Shown piece after piece: positions 43,179-51,840 of a DNA stretch of 64,000 bases. This DNA is from Pontibacter sp. Tf4 (GTDB lineage Bacteria; Bacteroidota; Bacteroidia; Cytophagales; Hymenobacteraceae): NCBI RefSeq assembly GCF_014212495.1, contig NZ_JACKZC010000002.1, forward strand, positions 310,001-374,000, in the 5' to 3' direction. How positions within the stretch are numbered: position 1 is the stretch's first letter; each line of letters starts with the position of its first letter. A program made the position numbers and the translations under genes. The notes beneath the pieces were generated by a model. That model saw only the letters and a program-made list of their open reading frames with translations. It was not told where the DNA came from and did no database searches.

Positions 43179-44498
43179 ATGAAAAAGGTAGCTTTTTATA
43201 CATTGGGTTGTAAACTCAACTATTCCGAGACCAGTACTATTGGCCGTATTTTCCAGGAGCGTGGTTTTGAGAAAGTGGAGTTTACCGATACGCCCGATAT
43301 TTATGTGATAAATACCTGCTCTGTAACCGATAATGCGGACAAAAAATGCAGGAAAATAGTGAAGGAAGCGCAGAAGTACTCACCAAATGCTTTCATTACT
43401 ATTCTGGGTTGCTATGCGCAGCTGAAGCCGAAAGAAATTGCGGAAATACCTGGGGTTGATGCTGTTCTGGGGGCCGCCGAGAAGTTTCAGTTAGTAGATA
43501 TACTGGAAGGCTTTACCAAAAAGGACAAGGCCGAAGTATATGCCAGCCCCATTTCGGAAGCCAATACGTTTCATAACTCCTACTCGTTCGGAGATCGTAC
43601 CCGTACCTTCCTGAAAGTGCAGGATGGCTGCGATTATTCCTGCTCATTCTGTACTATTCCACTTGCCCGTGGCAACAGCCGTTCCGATACCATTGCAAAT
43701 GTGGTGCGCGCTGCCAACGAGATAGCCGAATCCGGGGTGAAGGAAATTGTGCTGACAGGCGTGAACACCGGCGATTTTGGATTGCAGGATGGCAAGCGTG
43801 TAGAGACCTTTTTTGACCTGGTAAAAGAACTGGATAATGTAGAGGGCATCGAGCGTTTCCGAATATCCTCCATCGAACCAAACTTACTAAAAGACGAGAT
43901 CATGGAGTTTGTGGCTGGCAGCAAGCGTTTTATGCCACATTTTCATATTCCGCTACAGTCGGGCTCCAATAAAATTCTGAAACTGATGCGCCGCCGCTAC
44001 AAGCGCGAACTATATGCTGAGCGAGTTGCTAAAATAAAGGAGCTGATGCCGCATTGCTGTATTGGTGTGGATGTGATTGTTGGCTTCCCTGGCGAAACGG
44101 AAGAAGACTTTTTAGAGACCTATAACTTCATAAACGGCCTGGATGTAAGCTACCTGCACGTATTCCCTTATTCTGAGCGCGAAAATACACTGGCTCCTGA
44201 AATGCCGGGTAAGGTAAGCATTAAAGAGCGTAACCGCCGTGCCGATATGCTGCGCATCCTTTCAGAAAAAAAGAAGCGTTATTTTTATGAGCAGAACATT
44301 GGCCGCGAGTTTACCGTGCTGTTCGAGGATGATGTAAAAGATGGTGTAATGGAGGGCTGGACAGAGAACTATGTGCGTGTGGCAGCCAAATACGACCCGG
44401 TACTAGTTAATGAGCTGAAGCATGTACGCCTGACAGGTATAAACGCCGCCGGACTTATGGAAGCCGAAGAAACCTATGTTGAAGTTCTAAAACATTAA
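43179..44498 (+). CDS. mtaB: tRNA t6A37 methylthiotransferase
   Basis: Radical-SAM methylthiotransferase that converts t6A37 to ms2t6A37 in tRNAs reading ANN codons. ATG 43179 gives MKKVAFYTLGCKLNYSET; an upstream TTG lies in the promoter box and is rejected. The N-terminal UPF0004 domain has Cys in TLGCKLN, NTCSVTD and ILGCYAQ; the radical-SAM cluster is CDYSCSFCTIPLARG (Cys at x3-x2 spacing). A TRAM-like tail follows (FEDDVKDGVMEGWTENYV). Length of 439 residues is typical. It is distinct from miaB at 58.4 kb, which acts on i6A. Confidence 0.95.
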   Translation: MKKVAFYTLGCKLNYSETSTIGRIFQERGFEKVEFTDTPDIYVINTCSVTDNADKKCRKIVKEAQKYSPNAFITILGCYAQLKPKEIAEIPGVDAVLGAAEKFQLVDILEGFTKKDKAEVYASPISEANTFHNSYSFGDRTRTFLKVQDGCDYSCSFCTIPLARGNSRSDTIANVVRAANEIAESGVKEIVLTGVNTGDFGLQDGKRVETFFDLVKELDNVEGIERFRISSIEPNLLKDEIMEFVAGSKRFMPHFHIPLQSGSNKILKLMRRRYKRELYAERVAKIKELMPHCCIGVDVIVGFPGETEEDFLETYNFINGLDVSYLHVFPYSERENTLAPEMPGKVSIKERNRRADMLRILSEKKKRYFYEQNIGREFTVLFEDDVKDGVMEGWTENYVRVAAKYDPVLVNELKHVRLTGINAAGLMEAEETYVEVLKH

Positions 44499-44545
44499 CT
44501 ATATTTACCCCACTAACAACCTTTTTAACTTTAATTGACCAACCT

Positions 44546-45181
44546 GTGAAATTAACAAAGCTTGCCCTTGGCGTAACGGTAGCCTCTCTCTCCCTGGCTG
44601 CCTGCAAGCAGGAAGCGGCCAAAAACAATGGCGCTGCTGCAACTACCACTACCACCGAAACGACGGATAAAATTGGAGAAGTGGTTTATGTAAATGCCGA
44701 CACCCTGCTGGCCAACTATAACCTGTTTAAGGATGTAAAAACACGCCTCGAGACAAAAGCAAAGAAAGCTGAAGGCGACTTGAAATCTAAAGCCAGCGCA
44801 TTCCAGAATGAGGTTGGCCAATACCAGCAGCGTGCAGCCAACATGAGCGAAGAGCAGCGCGCCGTAACAGAGCAGCGCCTGGCCCGCAAGCAGCAGGAAC
44901 TTGCCAACCTGAACCAGTCTGAAAGCAACCGCTTGATGACAGAAGAGCAGGAAGAGCAGAAAAAGATCTACGACAAAGTGGAAGCTTTCCTGAAAGACTA
45001 TAGCAAAGAGAAAGGCTATAAAATGGTGCTTTCTTACTCACGCGGCAACAGCGCCATCCTGTACAGCGATGAATCATTGGATATTACGCAGGACGTGTTG
45101 AAGGGCCTGAATGAAGCCTACGACAAAGAAGTAGCTGCTGAAAGCAAAACAGAGACTAAAACTGAAGCGAAGAAGAAATAA
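44546..45181 (+). CDS. OmpH/Skp-family periplasmic chaperone-like lipoprotein
   Basis: A 211-residue protein starting at GTG 44546 (MKLTKLALGVTVASLSLAAC). The signal peptide ends at the lipobox LAAC (Cys20), followed by a Thr/Ala spacer, then a long charged coiled coil (residues about 55-170, rich in EQRAVTEQRLARKQQELANL) and a C-terminal beta-strand region, as in Skp/OmpH. Skp-type proteins hold unfolded outer-membrane proteins in the periplasm. The lipid anchor is typical of Bacteroidetes variants. It begins 47 bp after mtaB. Confidence 0.82.
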   Translation: MKLTKLALGVTVASLSLAACKQEAAKNNGAAATTTTTETTDKIGEVVYVNADTLLANYNLFKDVKTRLETKAKKAEGDLKSKASAFQNEVGQYQQRAANMSEEQRAVTEQRLARKQQELANLNQSESNRLMTEEQEEQKKIYDKVEAFLKDYSKEKGYKMVLSYSRGNSAILYSDESLDITQDVLKGLNEAYDKEVAAESKTETKTEAKKK

Positions 45182-45203
45182 TCTTCCCGGTTAAACTATA
45201 GTT

Positions 45204-45232
45204 AAAAGGCAGGCCACAAACCTGCCTTTTTT
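45204..45232 (+). terminator. Terminator of the OmpH-like gene
   Basis: AAAAGGCAGG and CCTGCCTTTT form a perfect 10-bp stem with a 7-nt loop and further T. The remaining spacer to 45491 contains only AACTATA-type motifs and A-rich sequence; I see no gene there. Confidence 0.88.
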
Positions 45233-45491
45233 GTTTTCGCAAACTATAGAAGTTATTGAGTTTAAGAGTTTGTGTGTTTAGGAGTTAAAGAAATGTACAA
45301 ATGCAGTACGTGATGACTTTGCTGTGAAACTATAATTCAGCTTAGTTTGACGCTCCTACTATAAAAAAGCAGTTGGTTATAAGAAAGATGAAGATGAAAC
45401 TATAAGTTAGAACAAGCAGACCAAATCTCAAACTATGGACTTAAGATGATACCCAAACCGAGAAGGCCTTTTCGAAACTCACAAACTATAG

Positions 45492-46736
45492 TTACTCGTA
45501 GCGAAGAGCTTCTATTGGGTCTAATTTTGATGCGCGATAAGCTGGGTAAGAGCCGGAGATAACGCCAACTATAACACAGATCGATAAGCCGACAATTACC
45601 CAAAGCCAGGGAACTATAAAACCGCCACCGCCAATGAGCGCTGCAATGCCGTTTCCCATCAGGATGCCCAGGAAAACACCGGCCAGTCCGCCAAGCGCAC
45701 AGATCACAATCGACTCGATCAAAAACTGCTGACGTATCTGAAAAGCAGTTGCACCCAGCGCTTTTCTCACACCAATCTCTCGGGTACGCTCGTTCACCGA
45801 TACCATCATAATGTTCATCAGGCCCACCGATGCGCCCAACAGCGTAATAAAACCGATCACAAAGCCACCTATCTTTAAATATCCCGATATTTCATTCAGG
45901 CTCTCTAGTAAGGAGTCGCTACGCTCTATTTCAAAGGATTCTTCCTGGCCCAGGGCATCCTGGCGTACGGCACGCATAACACCGGTTGCTTCACCCATCG
46001 TATAGGTCAGCTCTTCGGCTCTCGGAATCATGGTTTTTATATCATAGGTCAGGGCCGAATTTCCGGCTCTCGGTATCTGGCGGCCTGTTTCCAGCGGAAT
46101 AATTATGGTTCTGTCGCCGGCATTGCCTCCCATCGAGCTGCCTTTTTCTTCCAGCATGCCAACGATCTTAAACCTGCGCCCCAGAAAAGAAACGTACTCC
46201 CCGAGCGGGTCAGACTTCGGGAAAAGGTTTTTCCTGATCTCGCTGCCGATAATGGCCACATTTACCCCGTATTCCTGCTCAAAATTAGAGAAGTCGCGGC
46301 CCTGCGCCAGGTTCAGGTTGTGGCTCTGGATGTAGAACTCATCGCCGGCAACAATATTGATGTTTGGGTTTGTTTTATCGGTCTCGCTTTTAACTACCGT
46401 AGCCCCCGACACGTACGCCGATAAACTGACCGTAGCCTGCTCGCTCATCAGTTCTTTATATTGCTGCGCCTGATCGTAGGTAATTTCCGGGTAAACTTTC
46501 TGGGCACGACCGCCCCGGTTACCGCGGTTGTTCTGGCCTTTCCGTTCTATGTCAAAAGAGTTGGCGCCAAGGCTTGAGAAGGTCTGGTCCAGCGAATATT
46601 TTATACCGTCTACCGCCGTCAGGATTCCAACCAGCGACATGATACCAAACGCGATAATAAGGCCGGTAAGTACCGTACGAAGCAGGTTGCCCTGTATGGC
46701 CCGCAGGCCTTCGCGAATATTTTCGATCAGGTTCAT
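45492..46736 (-). CDS. ABC transporter permease, MacB/FtsX type
   Basis: A 414-residue protein with the MacB architecture: N-terminal cytosolic segment and first helix (RTVLTGLIIAFGIMSLVGIL), a periplasmic MacB-PCD domain (about 45-280), then the FtsX domain with three helices (VIGFITLLGASVGLMNIMMVSVNERTREIGVRKALGA). The last segment contains ISGSYPAYRASKLDPIEALRYE. No ATPase gene adjoins, so a remote LolD/MacB-like ATPase must be assumed. The start ATG is in AACTATG. Confidence 0.9.
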   Translation of the reverse strand: MNLIENIREGLRAIQGNLLRTVLTGLIIAFGIMSLVGILTAVDGIKYSLDQTFSSLGANSFDIERKGQNNRGNRGGRAQKVYPEITYDQAQQYKELMSEQATVSLSAYVSGATVVKSETDKTNPNINIVAGDEFYIQSHNLNLAQGRDFSNFEQEYGVNVAIIGSEIRKNLFPKSDPLGEYVSFLGRRFKIVGMLEEKGSSMGGNAGDRTIIIPLETGRQIPRAGNSALTYDIKTMIPRAEELTYTMGEATGVMRAVRQDALGQEESFEIERSDSLLESLNEISGYLKIGGFVIGFITLLGASVGLMNIMMVSVNERTREIGVRKALGATAFQIRQQFLIESIVICALGGLAGVFLGILMGNGIAALIGGGGFIVPWLWVIVGLSICVIVGVISGSYPAYRASKLDPIEALRYE

Positions 46737-46832
46737 AGTTCAGGTTGTGCGCTTTTGTGGTTTTTCTCGTTATAGCTAATAACAGGCTGGCTTCTAAGTT
46801 AGCTTCTTTTCTTCAAAAAGATTTGTAATTTA

Positions 46833-46840
46833 TACTTTTG
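46833..46840 (+). promoter_or_regulatory. -7 promoter box of the 46864 gene
   Basis: TACTTTTG, an exact TAnnTTTG, 23 bp before the ATG at 46864. Confidence 0.4.
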
Positions 46841-46863
46841 ATAAGATTTTAACGGTAAACCCG

Positions 46864-48129
46864 ATGATTTTAAGGACTATCCTGACTATAGTTGGTGCAT
46901 TTATAGTTTGCAGTGCGGCGTTTGCCAGTACGGTGGTCATCCCGATGGACGAGACACAGAAAGACCACCTGAAATCGTATGGGGCGGCTTACTGGGTGCT
47001 TTCCAAAAATGTTTCTGTCGACTGGCTGCTGAATTACCGGGGTGGAAGCTTTGCCTTTACCCATGCTCCGCAACTTGAGAACGAACTTATTGTGCGGGGT
47101 ATCTCCTACCAGGTTATCTCGGATGCACAATACAATAGCATCCTGAACCAGATCGCCGATCCGGAAGCAAACATGGATATCATGAAGCTGGAGAAAGTAC
47201 CTAAAGTAGCTGTTTACTCCCCGAAATCGAAAATGCCCTGGGATGATGCCGTTACCCTGGTCCTGACCTATGCCGAAATACCATACGAAGTGGTGTACGA
47301 CGACGAAATAATGAATGGTGACCTGCCTAAATACGATTGGCTGCACCTGCACCACGAAGACTTTACCGGCCAGTACGGTAAGTTTTATGCCAGCTACCGC
47401 CACTACCCCTGGTACCAGGAGCAGCAACGCGAAGCCGATGAAGCAGCAGCCCGCCATGGCTTTAAAAAAGTATCGCAGTTAAAAATGGCAGTCGTGAACA
47501 AGATAAAGGATTTTTGTGCCGGCGGTGGTTTCCTGTTTGCCATGTGTTCTGCTACCGACACTTACGACATTGCCCTGGCAGCCGAAGGCATAGATTTTAT
47601 TGAAAGTATGTACGACGGCGACGGCGCCGACCCGAATGCGCAGCAGAAACTGAACTATAGCAACACCTTTGCCTTCCGTGATTTTACGCTGGTACGCAAC
47701 CCGTTGGAGTACGAATACTCCAACATAGACATGCAGCCACAGGAACGCCCGGTAACCGAAGCCAACGATTACTTTCAGTTGTTCACCTTCTCTGCCAAAT
47801 GGGACCCCATCCCGACCATGCTGACGCAGAACCACGCTAAAACTATAAAAGGCTTTATGGGACAGACCACGGCCTTCAGAAAAGGACTTGTAAAACCGGA
47901 AGTGGTTGTGATGGGCGAAAACAAAGAACTGGGTGAAATCAGGTACATGCACGGCACTTACGCCAAAGGCACCTGGACTTTTTACGGTGGCCACGACCCC
48001 GAAGACTATCAGCACCTGGTAGGCGAAGACCCGACCGACCTGGCCCTGCACCCAAACTCACCAGGGTACCGGCTGATCCTGAACAACATCCTGTTTCCGG
48101 CGGCTAAAAAGAAAAAGCAGAAAACGTGA
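46864..48129 (+). CDS. Exported Bacteroidetes protein often labelled 'asparagine synthetase B'
   Basis: A 421-residue protein with a signal peptide (FIVCSAAFAS). From memory it matches a Bacteroidetes family auto-annotated as asparagine synthetase B, with MDETQKDHLKSYGAAYWVL, VDWLLNYRGGSF, LHHEDFTGQYGKFYASYR, GGGFLFAMCSATDTYDIALAAEGIDFIESMYDGDGADPNAQ and YGGHDPEDYQH. It has neither the N-terminal Cys of a glutamine amidotransferase nor an ATP-pyrophosphatase SGGxDS loop, so that label is not supported here. Several Asp/His/Trp-rich motifs suggest an exported hydrolase or binding protein, but the function is unknown. Confidence 0.85.
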   Translation: MILRTILTIVGAFIVCSAAFASTVVIPMDETQKDHLKSYGAAYWVLSKNVSVDWLLNYRGGSFAFTHAPQLENELIVRGISYQVISDAQYNSILNQIADPEANMDIMKLEKVPKVAVYSPKSKMPWDDAVTLVLTYAEIPYEVVYDDEIMNGDLPKYDWLHLHHEDFTGQYGKFYASYRHYPWYQEQQREADEAAARHGFKKVSQLKMAVVNKIKDFCAGGGFLFAMCSATDTYDIALAAEGIDFIESMYDGDGADPNAQQKLNYSNTFAFRDFTLVRNPLEYEYSNIDMQPQERPVTEANDYFQLFTFSAKWDPIPTMLTQNHAKTIKGFMGQTTAFRKGLVKPEVVVMGENKELGEIRYMHGTYAKGTWTFYGGHDPEDYQHLVGEDPTDLALHPNSPGYRLILNNILFPAAKKKKQKT

Positions 48130-48147
48130 TGTGGTGTTATCGCTGAT

Positions 48148-48933
48148 TTACTTCCGCTTGTTGATTCGCTCAAGGGCTGCTTTCAGGCCAGACCGGAAAC
48201 GTTTAACCTGGCCGGAAATGCCCTCTGTGTTTACAAAAATGGTGTTATGCTCCGGCGCCTGCTCAGCCACCGGCCTTGTCAGGGTATAGTAGTAAGTCGC
48301 CAGCGATTTGCGGGTAACACCATCCGGTACGTTCAGTTTTTTAGGATGCCCGTGATACGATATTTCGTTTGTTTCGAAGATCACACAACGGTTAAAGGAC
48401 GGGGCAATGCTGGTCATTAAACGGTTGTGTCCTTCTGTCAGAGCCCATAGTTCGAGGTAGCCGCCATAGTTCTCCTCCCAGTTTTTGTTCAGGTAAACCA
48501 GCACGTTCAGTCTGCGGTAATACTTTGTAGCCGGGTGTACATTATAGTCTACATGCACATTCAGGAAAGCCCCGTTTGTGGATTGGTGCAGCCCGCCGCC
48601 AAATAATGATTCATCGGCTATCAGTGGCTCTTCTATGCCCGTCAGTTGTTGCAGCCAATCCAGAAATGTTTCAGAGTTCAGTTCACCAAACACCTGGTCA
48701 AAAACATCTCCTTTCTCAAACCTGGTTTTCTGAAATTTATTTTGCTGATCAATATAGGTAGTGTTGTCCCAGACACCGTCGGTAGTTGCAGGATAAGCTT
48801 CCAGTAAAGTCGCAGCTGCATCAGGCTTCAGAAATCCATCTATTACCACAAACCGGAAAGGCTGCTGCGCCCTGTACTTCTCTGTCAGTGCACTGAGCTG
48901 TTGTTTCAGAAAATCCAGGTTGATGTAATGCAT
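48148..48933 (-). CDS. 2-oxoglutarate/Fe(II)-dependent oxygenase
   Basis: A 261-residue protein with a prolyl-hydroxylase-like jelly roll. The Fe ligands are His and Asp in FLNVHVDYNVHPAT (HxD) and a distal His in SYHGHPKKL; the 2OG-anchoring Arg is in GVTRKSLATYYYT. A long N-terminal helical part precedes the core (FVVIDGFLKPDAAATLLEAYP). Substrate is unknown; members hydroxylate proteins or small molecules. It converges with the 46864 gene 18 bp away. Confidence 0.85.
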   Translation of the reverse strand: MHYINLDFLKQQLSALTEKYRAQQPFRFVVIDGFLKPDAAATLLEAYPATTDGVWDNTTYIDQQNKFQKTRFEKGDVFDQVFGELNSETFLDWLQQLTGIEEPLIADESLFGGGLHQSTNGAFLNVHVDYNVHPATKYYRRLNVLVYLNKNWEENYGGYLELWALTEGHNRLMTSIAPSFNRCVIFETNEISYHGHPKKLNVPDGVTRKSLATYYYTLTRPVAEQAPEHNTIFVNTEGISGQVKRFRSGLKAALERINKRK

Positions 48934-49094
48934 AGTAGATTGCTGAAATGAAGTTGCCTATAGTTTATAGTGTGCTATAGTTTGATTAGCCCGCCTGTAC
49001 TTAAATTAACTTAAGCGTTGCTATAGTTGGCTTGCTATACCTGAACTATAGTTTGGAACAGAAATGCTACAGGTCTTAACTTTATTTCCTTCTC

Positions 49095-49706
49095 TTAATG
49101 CATTCTGTCCGGGCGGGGCTCCAGACTGCGAATGATGTTGGCCTCTATTTCGAGTAATTCGTTTAGGCGGGCATCTACTTCTGCGGCGGGCATGTACTCT
49201 TTGGCCAGTTTCACAAAGCTCACGTAATGCCCTGCCTCCGATACCATCAGCTCGTAATAAAATTTCTGTAGTTCCTCGTCCTGTATGTTTTTCCAGAGCA
49301 ATTTAAAACGCTCGCAGCTACGGGCTTCGATCAGGGCGTTCACCAGCAGGTGGTCCATGAGTTGGCGCTCGCGTTTGTTTCCTTTCCGGATGTGTTTGGA
49401 CAGCTCTACCACGTATTCGTCCGGCCGGTTTCTGCCCAGGCCGTAGCCACGCTTTTTCAACTGTTCCAGCACCCGTTCAAAGTGGCTCCACTCCTCGGCC
49501 ACCAGGTCCGTCATTTCCTCTACCAGCCGTGTTTTGTCCGGGTACTTTACGATAAGCGAGATGGCTGATGTGGCCGCTTTCTGCTCGCAATAGGCATGGT
49601 CTACCAGTATATCTTCTATATTTTTCTCGGCAATGTTTACCCAACGCGGATCGGTTGGCAGGTGCAGGCGAAGTATAGTTTTAGTAGGCTGTTGCGTGGT
49701 AGACAT
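49095..49706 (-). CDS. miaE: tRNA-(ms2io6A37) hydroxylase
   Basis: MiaE hydroxylates the isopentenyl side chain of ms2i6A37 in tRNA. The 203-residue ferritin-like di-iron protein has the pattern LVDHAYCEQKAATSAISLI, VAEEWSHFERVLEQLKKRGYGLGRNRPDEYV and LVNALIEARSCERFKLL, with Glu/His residues spaced to bind two irons. Its substrate is made by MiaB, encoded at 58.4 kb. The gene ends close to the porin gene and has a cluster of CTATAG motifs after its stop. Confidence 0.92.
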   Translation of the reverse strand: MSTTQQPTKTILRLHLPTDPRWVNIAEKNIEDILVDHAYCEQKAATSAISLIVKYPDKTRLVEEMTDLVAEEWSHFERVLEQLKKRGYGLGRNRPDEYVVELSKHIRKGNKRERQLMDHLLVNALIEARSCERFKLLWKNIQDEELQKFYYELMVSEAGHYVSFVKLAKEYMPAAEVDARLNELLEIEANIIRSLEPRPDRMH

Positions 49707-49747
49707 AGAAATCAGAAAACAACAATTAAAAAAATAACACTTATAGT

Positions 49748-51787
49748 TTAATCAAAGAACATCCACTTCAGACCGAAGGTAAAGCTGCGGCGAAGTCCCG
49801 GATAACCAGGTGTTTCGAAATAACCCGGCTCCCAGATATTGAAATTAACATGGGCTACTTTTAGGAATACGTTCAGTGTTTTTATATCCGCATTGATAAA
49901 CACATCAAACACCGGGTAATCTATAGTTGTCAGGTCGTTTTGCAGGTAAAACTGCTGCGTAACCGGCATGTAGGCATCCGGCTTGTAAGCCGATGGCATC
50001 GTCATTTCGACACCTACCTGCGTGAAAAGTGCCTTTTTGAACAGGAAACCCTGGTAGTATAGTTTGGAATTTACCAGCCACTCCGGAATACGGATAGCAG
50101 GTGCTTCATCGGTGTTGGTGTAATGCACAAAATTCTCGAAGTGGAAACTGCCGAACCGCAGATGATGCGCCAGTTCTGCTTCCAGCAATTGCTGATTGCC
50201 ACTGAACTGCGTAGGCTCTGCATCAAAACCATAGGTTACGTACCGGCTGATGTGTGTATAGGCACCCATCAGGCGCAGGTGCAGCCGGTTGCCGAACTGA
50301 TGGCGTAAGCTGGCCTGACTCCTGTCGGTTATGGTTGCATCCAGGTCGGTGTTCCAGTTAAAATGGTTGCTGATAATGCGCTGCTGCATGAGCGTAGGCG
50401 ACTGGCGTACGCGGGCCTGCGAAAACTCAAGTCCTTTTAACCGGGCCGAGGCATACAATCTATAGTTGTCGGCCAGTTGGTACTCGCCTTCACCGTACAA
50501 AAGATACTTGTCCTGGTAATGCAGTTGAAATTCGCCGCCTAACAGTACCTGGTTCTCAGCTTCTACGCCCGTTACCAGGCCACGGATGGCAGTTGTGTCG
50601 GGGTTAAGTGGCTCTACAGCGCTATAGTTTACTTTGCTGTTACGCAGTTTTGCATACGCTTTAAAATACGAAATGCTGGATCTGCCCGTCAGGCCAAACT
50701 CATTCTCAAACTCACGGTATTGGGTCTCGTCGTCTGTAAACCGGTTGCTGTAAATAGTGCGTGGGTAAAAGACAAGCTCGTTGTTCTTGTTAAACGGAAT
50801 TGCGTTATCCTGGTAATTGGTATTCTGGCTGCGCCAGTCCATGCGGTGGTACGCTTTCAGGTTATCACCTACCACCTTAAACATGTGCAGCAGGTGGTAG
50901 TTGTGGCGCATTTCCTGGGTGCTGGCCTGTGTCAGGTAAACCACTGCATTCTCGTACAGGAACAGGCTGTCCTGTCCGAAATTCTCGGTGGGGTTAATGC
51001 CGCCGCTTTCGATCTGCTCGTGGTTGAGGTGCGTATAGTTGGCAAACAGGGCATATTTCTGGTTCTTTGACTGAAAGTGTGTAAACACCTTCACCGCCTG
51101 GTTATCGATCAAGCCATCGCCAAGCAAACTTGTGGAACCGATCTGCTTGTTGGCCGAAATGATCCGGTAGGCTACCCCGAAGTTCATTTGTTTGGTAATG
51201 TTCCGGGCATAGATCCCTTCAAAAACGGTCTCACCGCGGGCACCCTGCACATAATATAAATGCGAGTAAGGCGAGCGGGTATCAAAGTAATTTATAGTTG
51301 CCGGGTCGTAGGCATACCTGTCGAAGGCATTTTTACCGAAGCGCACGCCAATACGGGTAGGTAACTGGTACAGGATGGGCTTAGATGCCGTACCTACATT
51401 GCCCAGTTGCTGGTAAAATGTAGTGTCCTGAAGCCAGTAGCGCTGGTTGTGCATGTTCTGGAGGGTGGTGTCAATGCGCTGCTCACGGTAGCGGCCTTCC
51501 AGTACATCGTTCTCGTATAGTTGCAGGGTTGTTTTAGGGCCGTACAGGTTGCGGGTCGTATCATCCAGTATGGCACCGGGACGGCCAAGCTTTACAGAAT
51601 CCTGCAGGGTGGCATTATTGGGTTGCTGGCCCTGTTGCTGTTGCTGGGTATTGTTATTCTGTGGGCGCTGCTGTCCGGGCCGGGAGCCTGAACGCGTAGG
51701 TTGCCGCTGTCTTACCTGCCCGATGGCGTCGGTAACGAACAGTAACGAAAGCACAAACAGAAGTATGGATAGGCTTTTGAGTCTCAC
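49748..51787 (-). CDS. Putative porin (Bacteroidetes outer-membrane barrel)
   Basis: From GTG 51787 the protein has 679 residues starting MRLKSLSILLFVLSLLFVTDAIG, a clear signal peptide; an ATG at 51817 adds ten residues (MLDKNTNFAP). I prefer 51787 because a TAnnTTTG box at 51793-51800 lies between the two. A Gln/Asn/Arg-rich low-complexity stretch (residues about 25-60) precedes a long barrel with many aromatic strands ending in FGLKWMFFD, as in the Bacteroidetes 'putative porin' family. The transported solutes are unknown. Confidence 0.85.
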   Translation of the reverse strand: MRLKSLSILLFVLSLLFVTDAIGQVRQRQPTRSGSRPGQQRPQNNNTQQQQQGQQPNNATLQDSVKLGRPGAILDDTTRNLYGPKTTLQLYENDVLEGRYREQRIDTTLQNMHNQRYWLQDTTFYQQLGNVGTASKPILYQLPTRIGVRFGKNAFDRYAYDPATINYFDTRSPYSHLYYVQGARGETVFEGIYARNITKQMNFGVAYRIISANKQIGSTSLLGDGLIDNQAVKVFTHFQSKNQKYALFANYTHLNHEQIESGGINPTENFGQDSLFLYENAVVYLTQASTQEMRHNYHLLHMFKVVGDNLKAYHRMDWRSQNTNYQDNAIPFNKNNELVFYPRTIYSNRFTDDETQYREFENEFGLTGRSSISYFKAYAKLRNSKVNYSAVEPLNPDTTAIRGLVTGVEAENQVLLGGEFQLHYQDKYLLYGEGEYQLADNYRLYASARLKGLEFSQARVRQSPTLMQQRIISNHFNWNTDLDATITDRSQASLRHQFGNRLHLRLMGAYTHISRYVTYGFDAEPTQFSGNQQLLEAELAHHLRFGSFHFENFVHYTNTDEAPAIRIPEWLVNSKLYYQGFLFKKALFTQVGVEMTMPSAYKPDAYMPVTQQFYLQNDLTTIDYPVFDVFINADIKTLNVFLKVAHVNFNIWEPGYFETPGYPGLRRSFTFGLKWMFFD

Positions 51788-51792
51788 AGGAG

Positions 51793-51800
51793 CAAAATTA
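51793..51800 (-). promoter_or_regulatory. -7 promoter box near the porin start
   Basis: On the minus strand TAATTTTG, an exact TAnnTTTG, 5 bp before GTG 51787. Confidence 0.4.
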
Positions 51801-51840
51801 GTGTTTTTATCCAACATACAGCAGGCAAAGCCATACAGGT

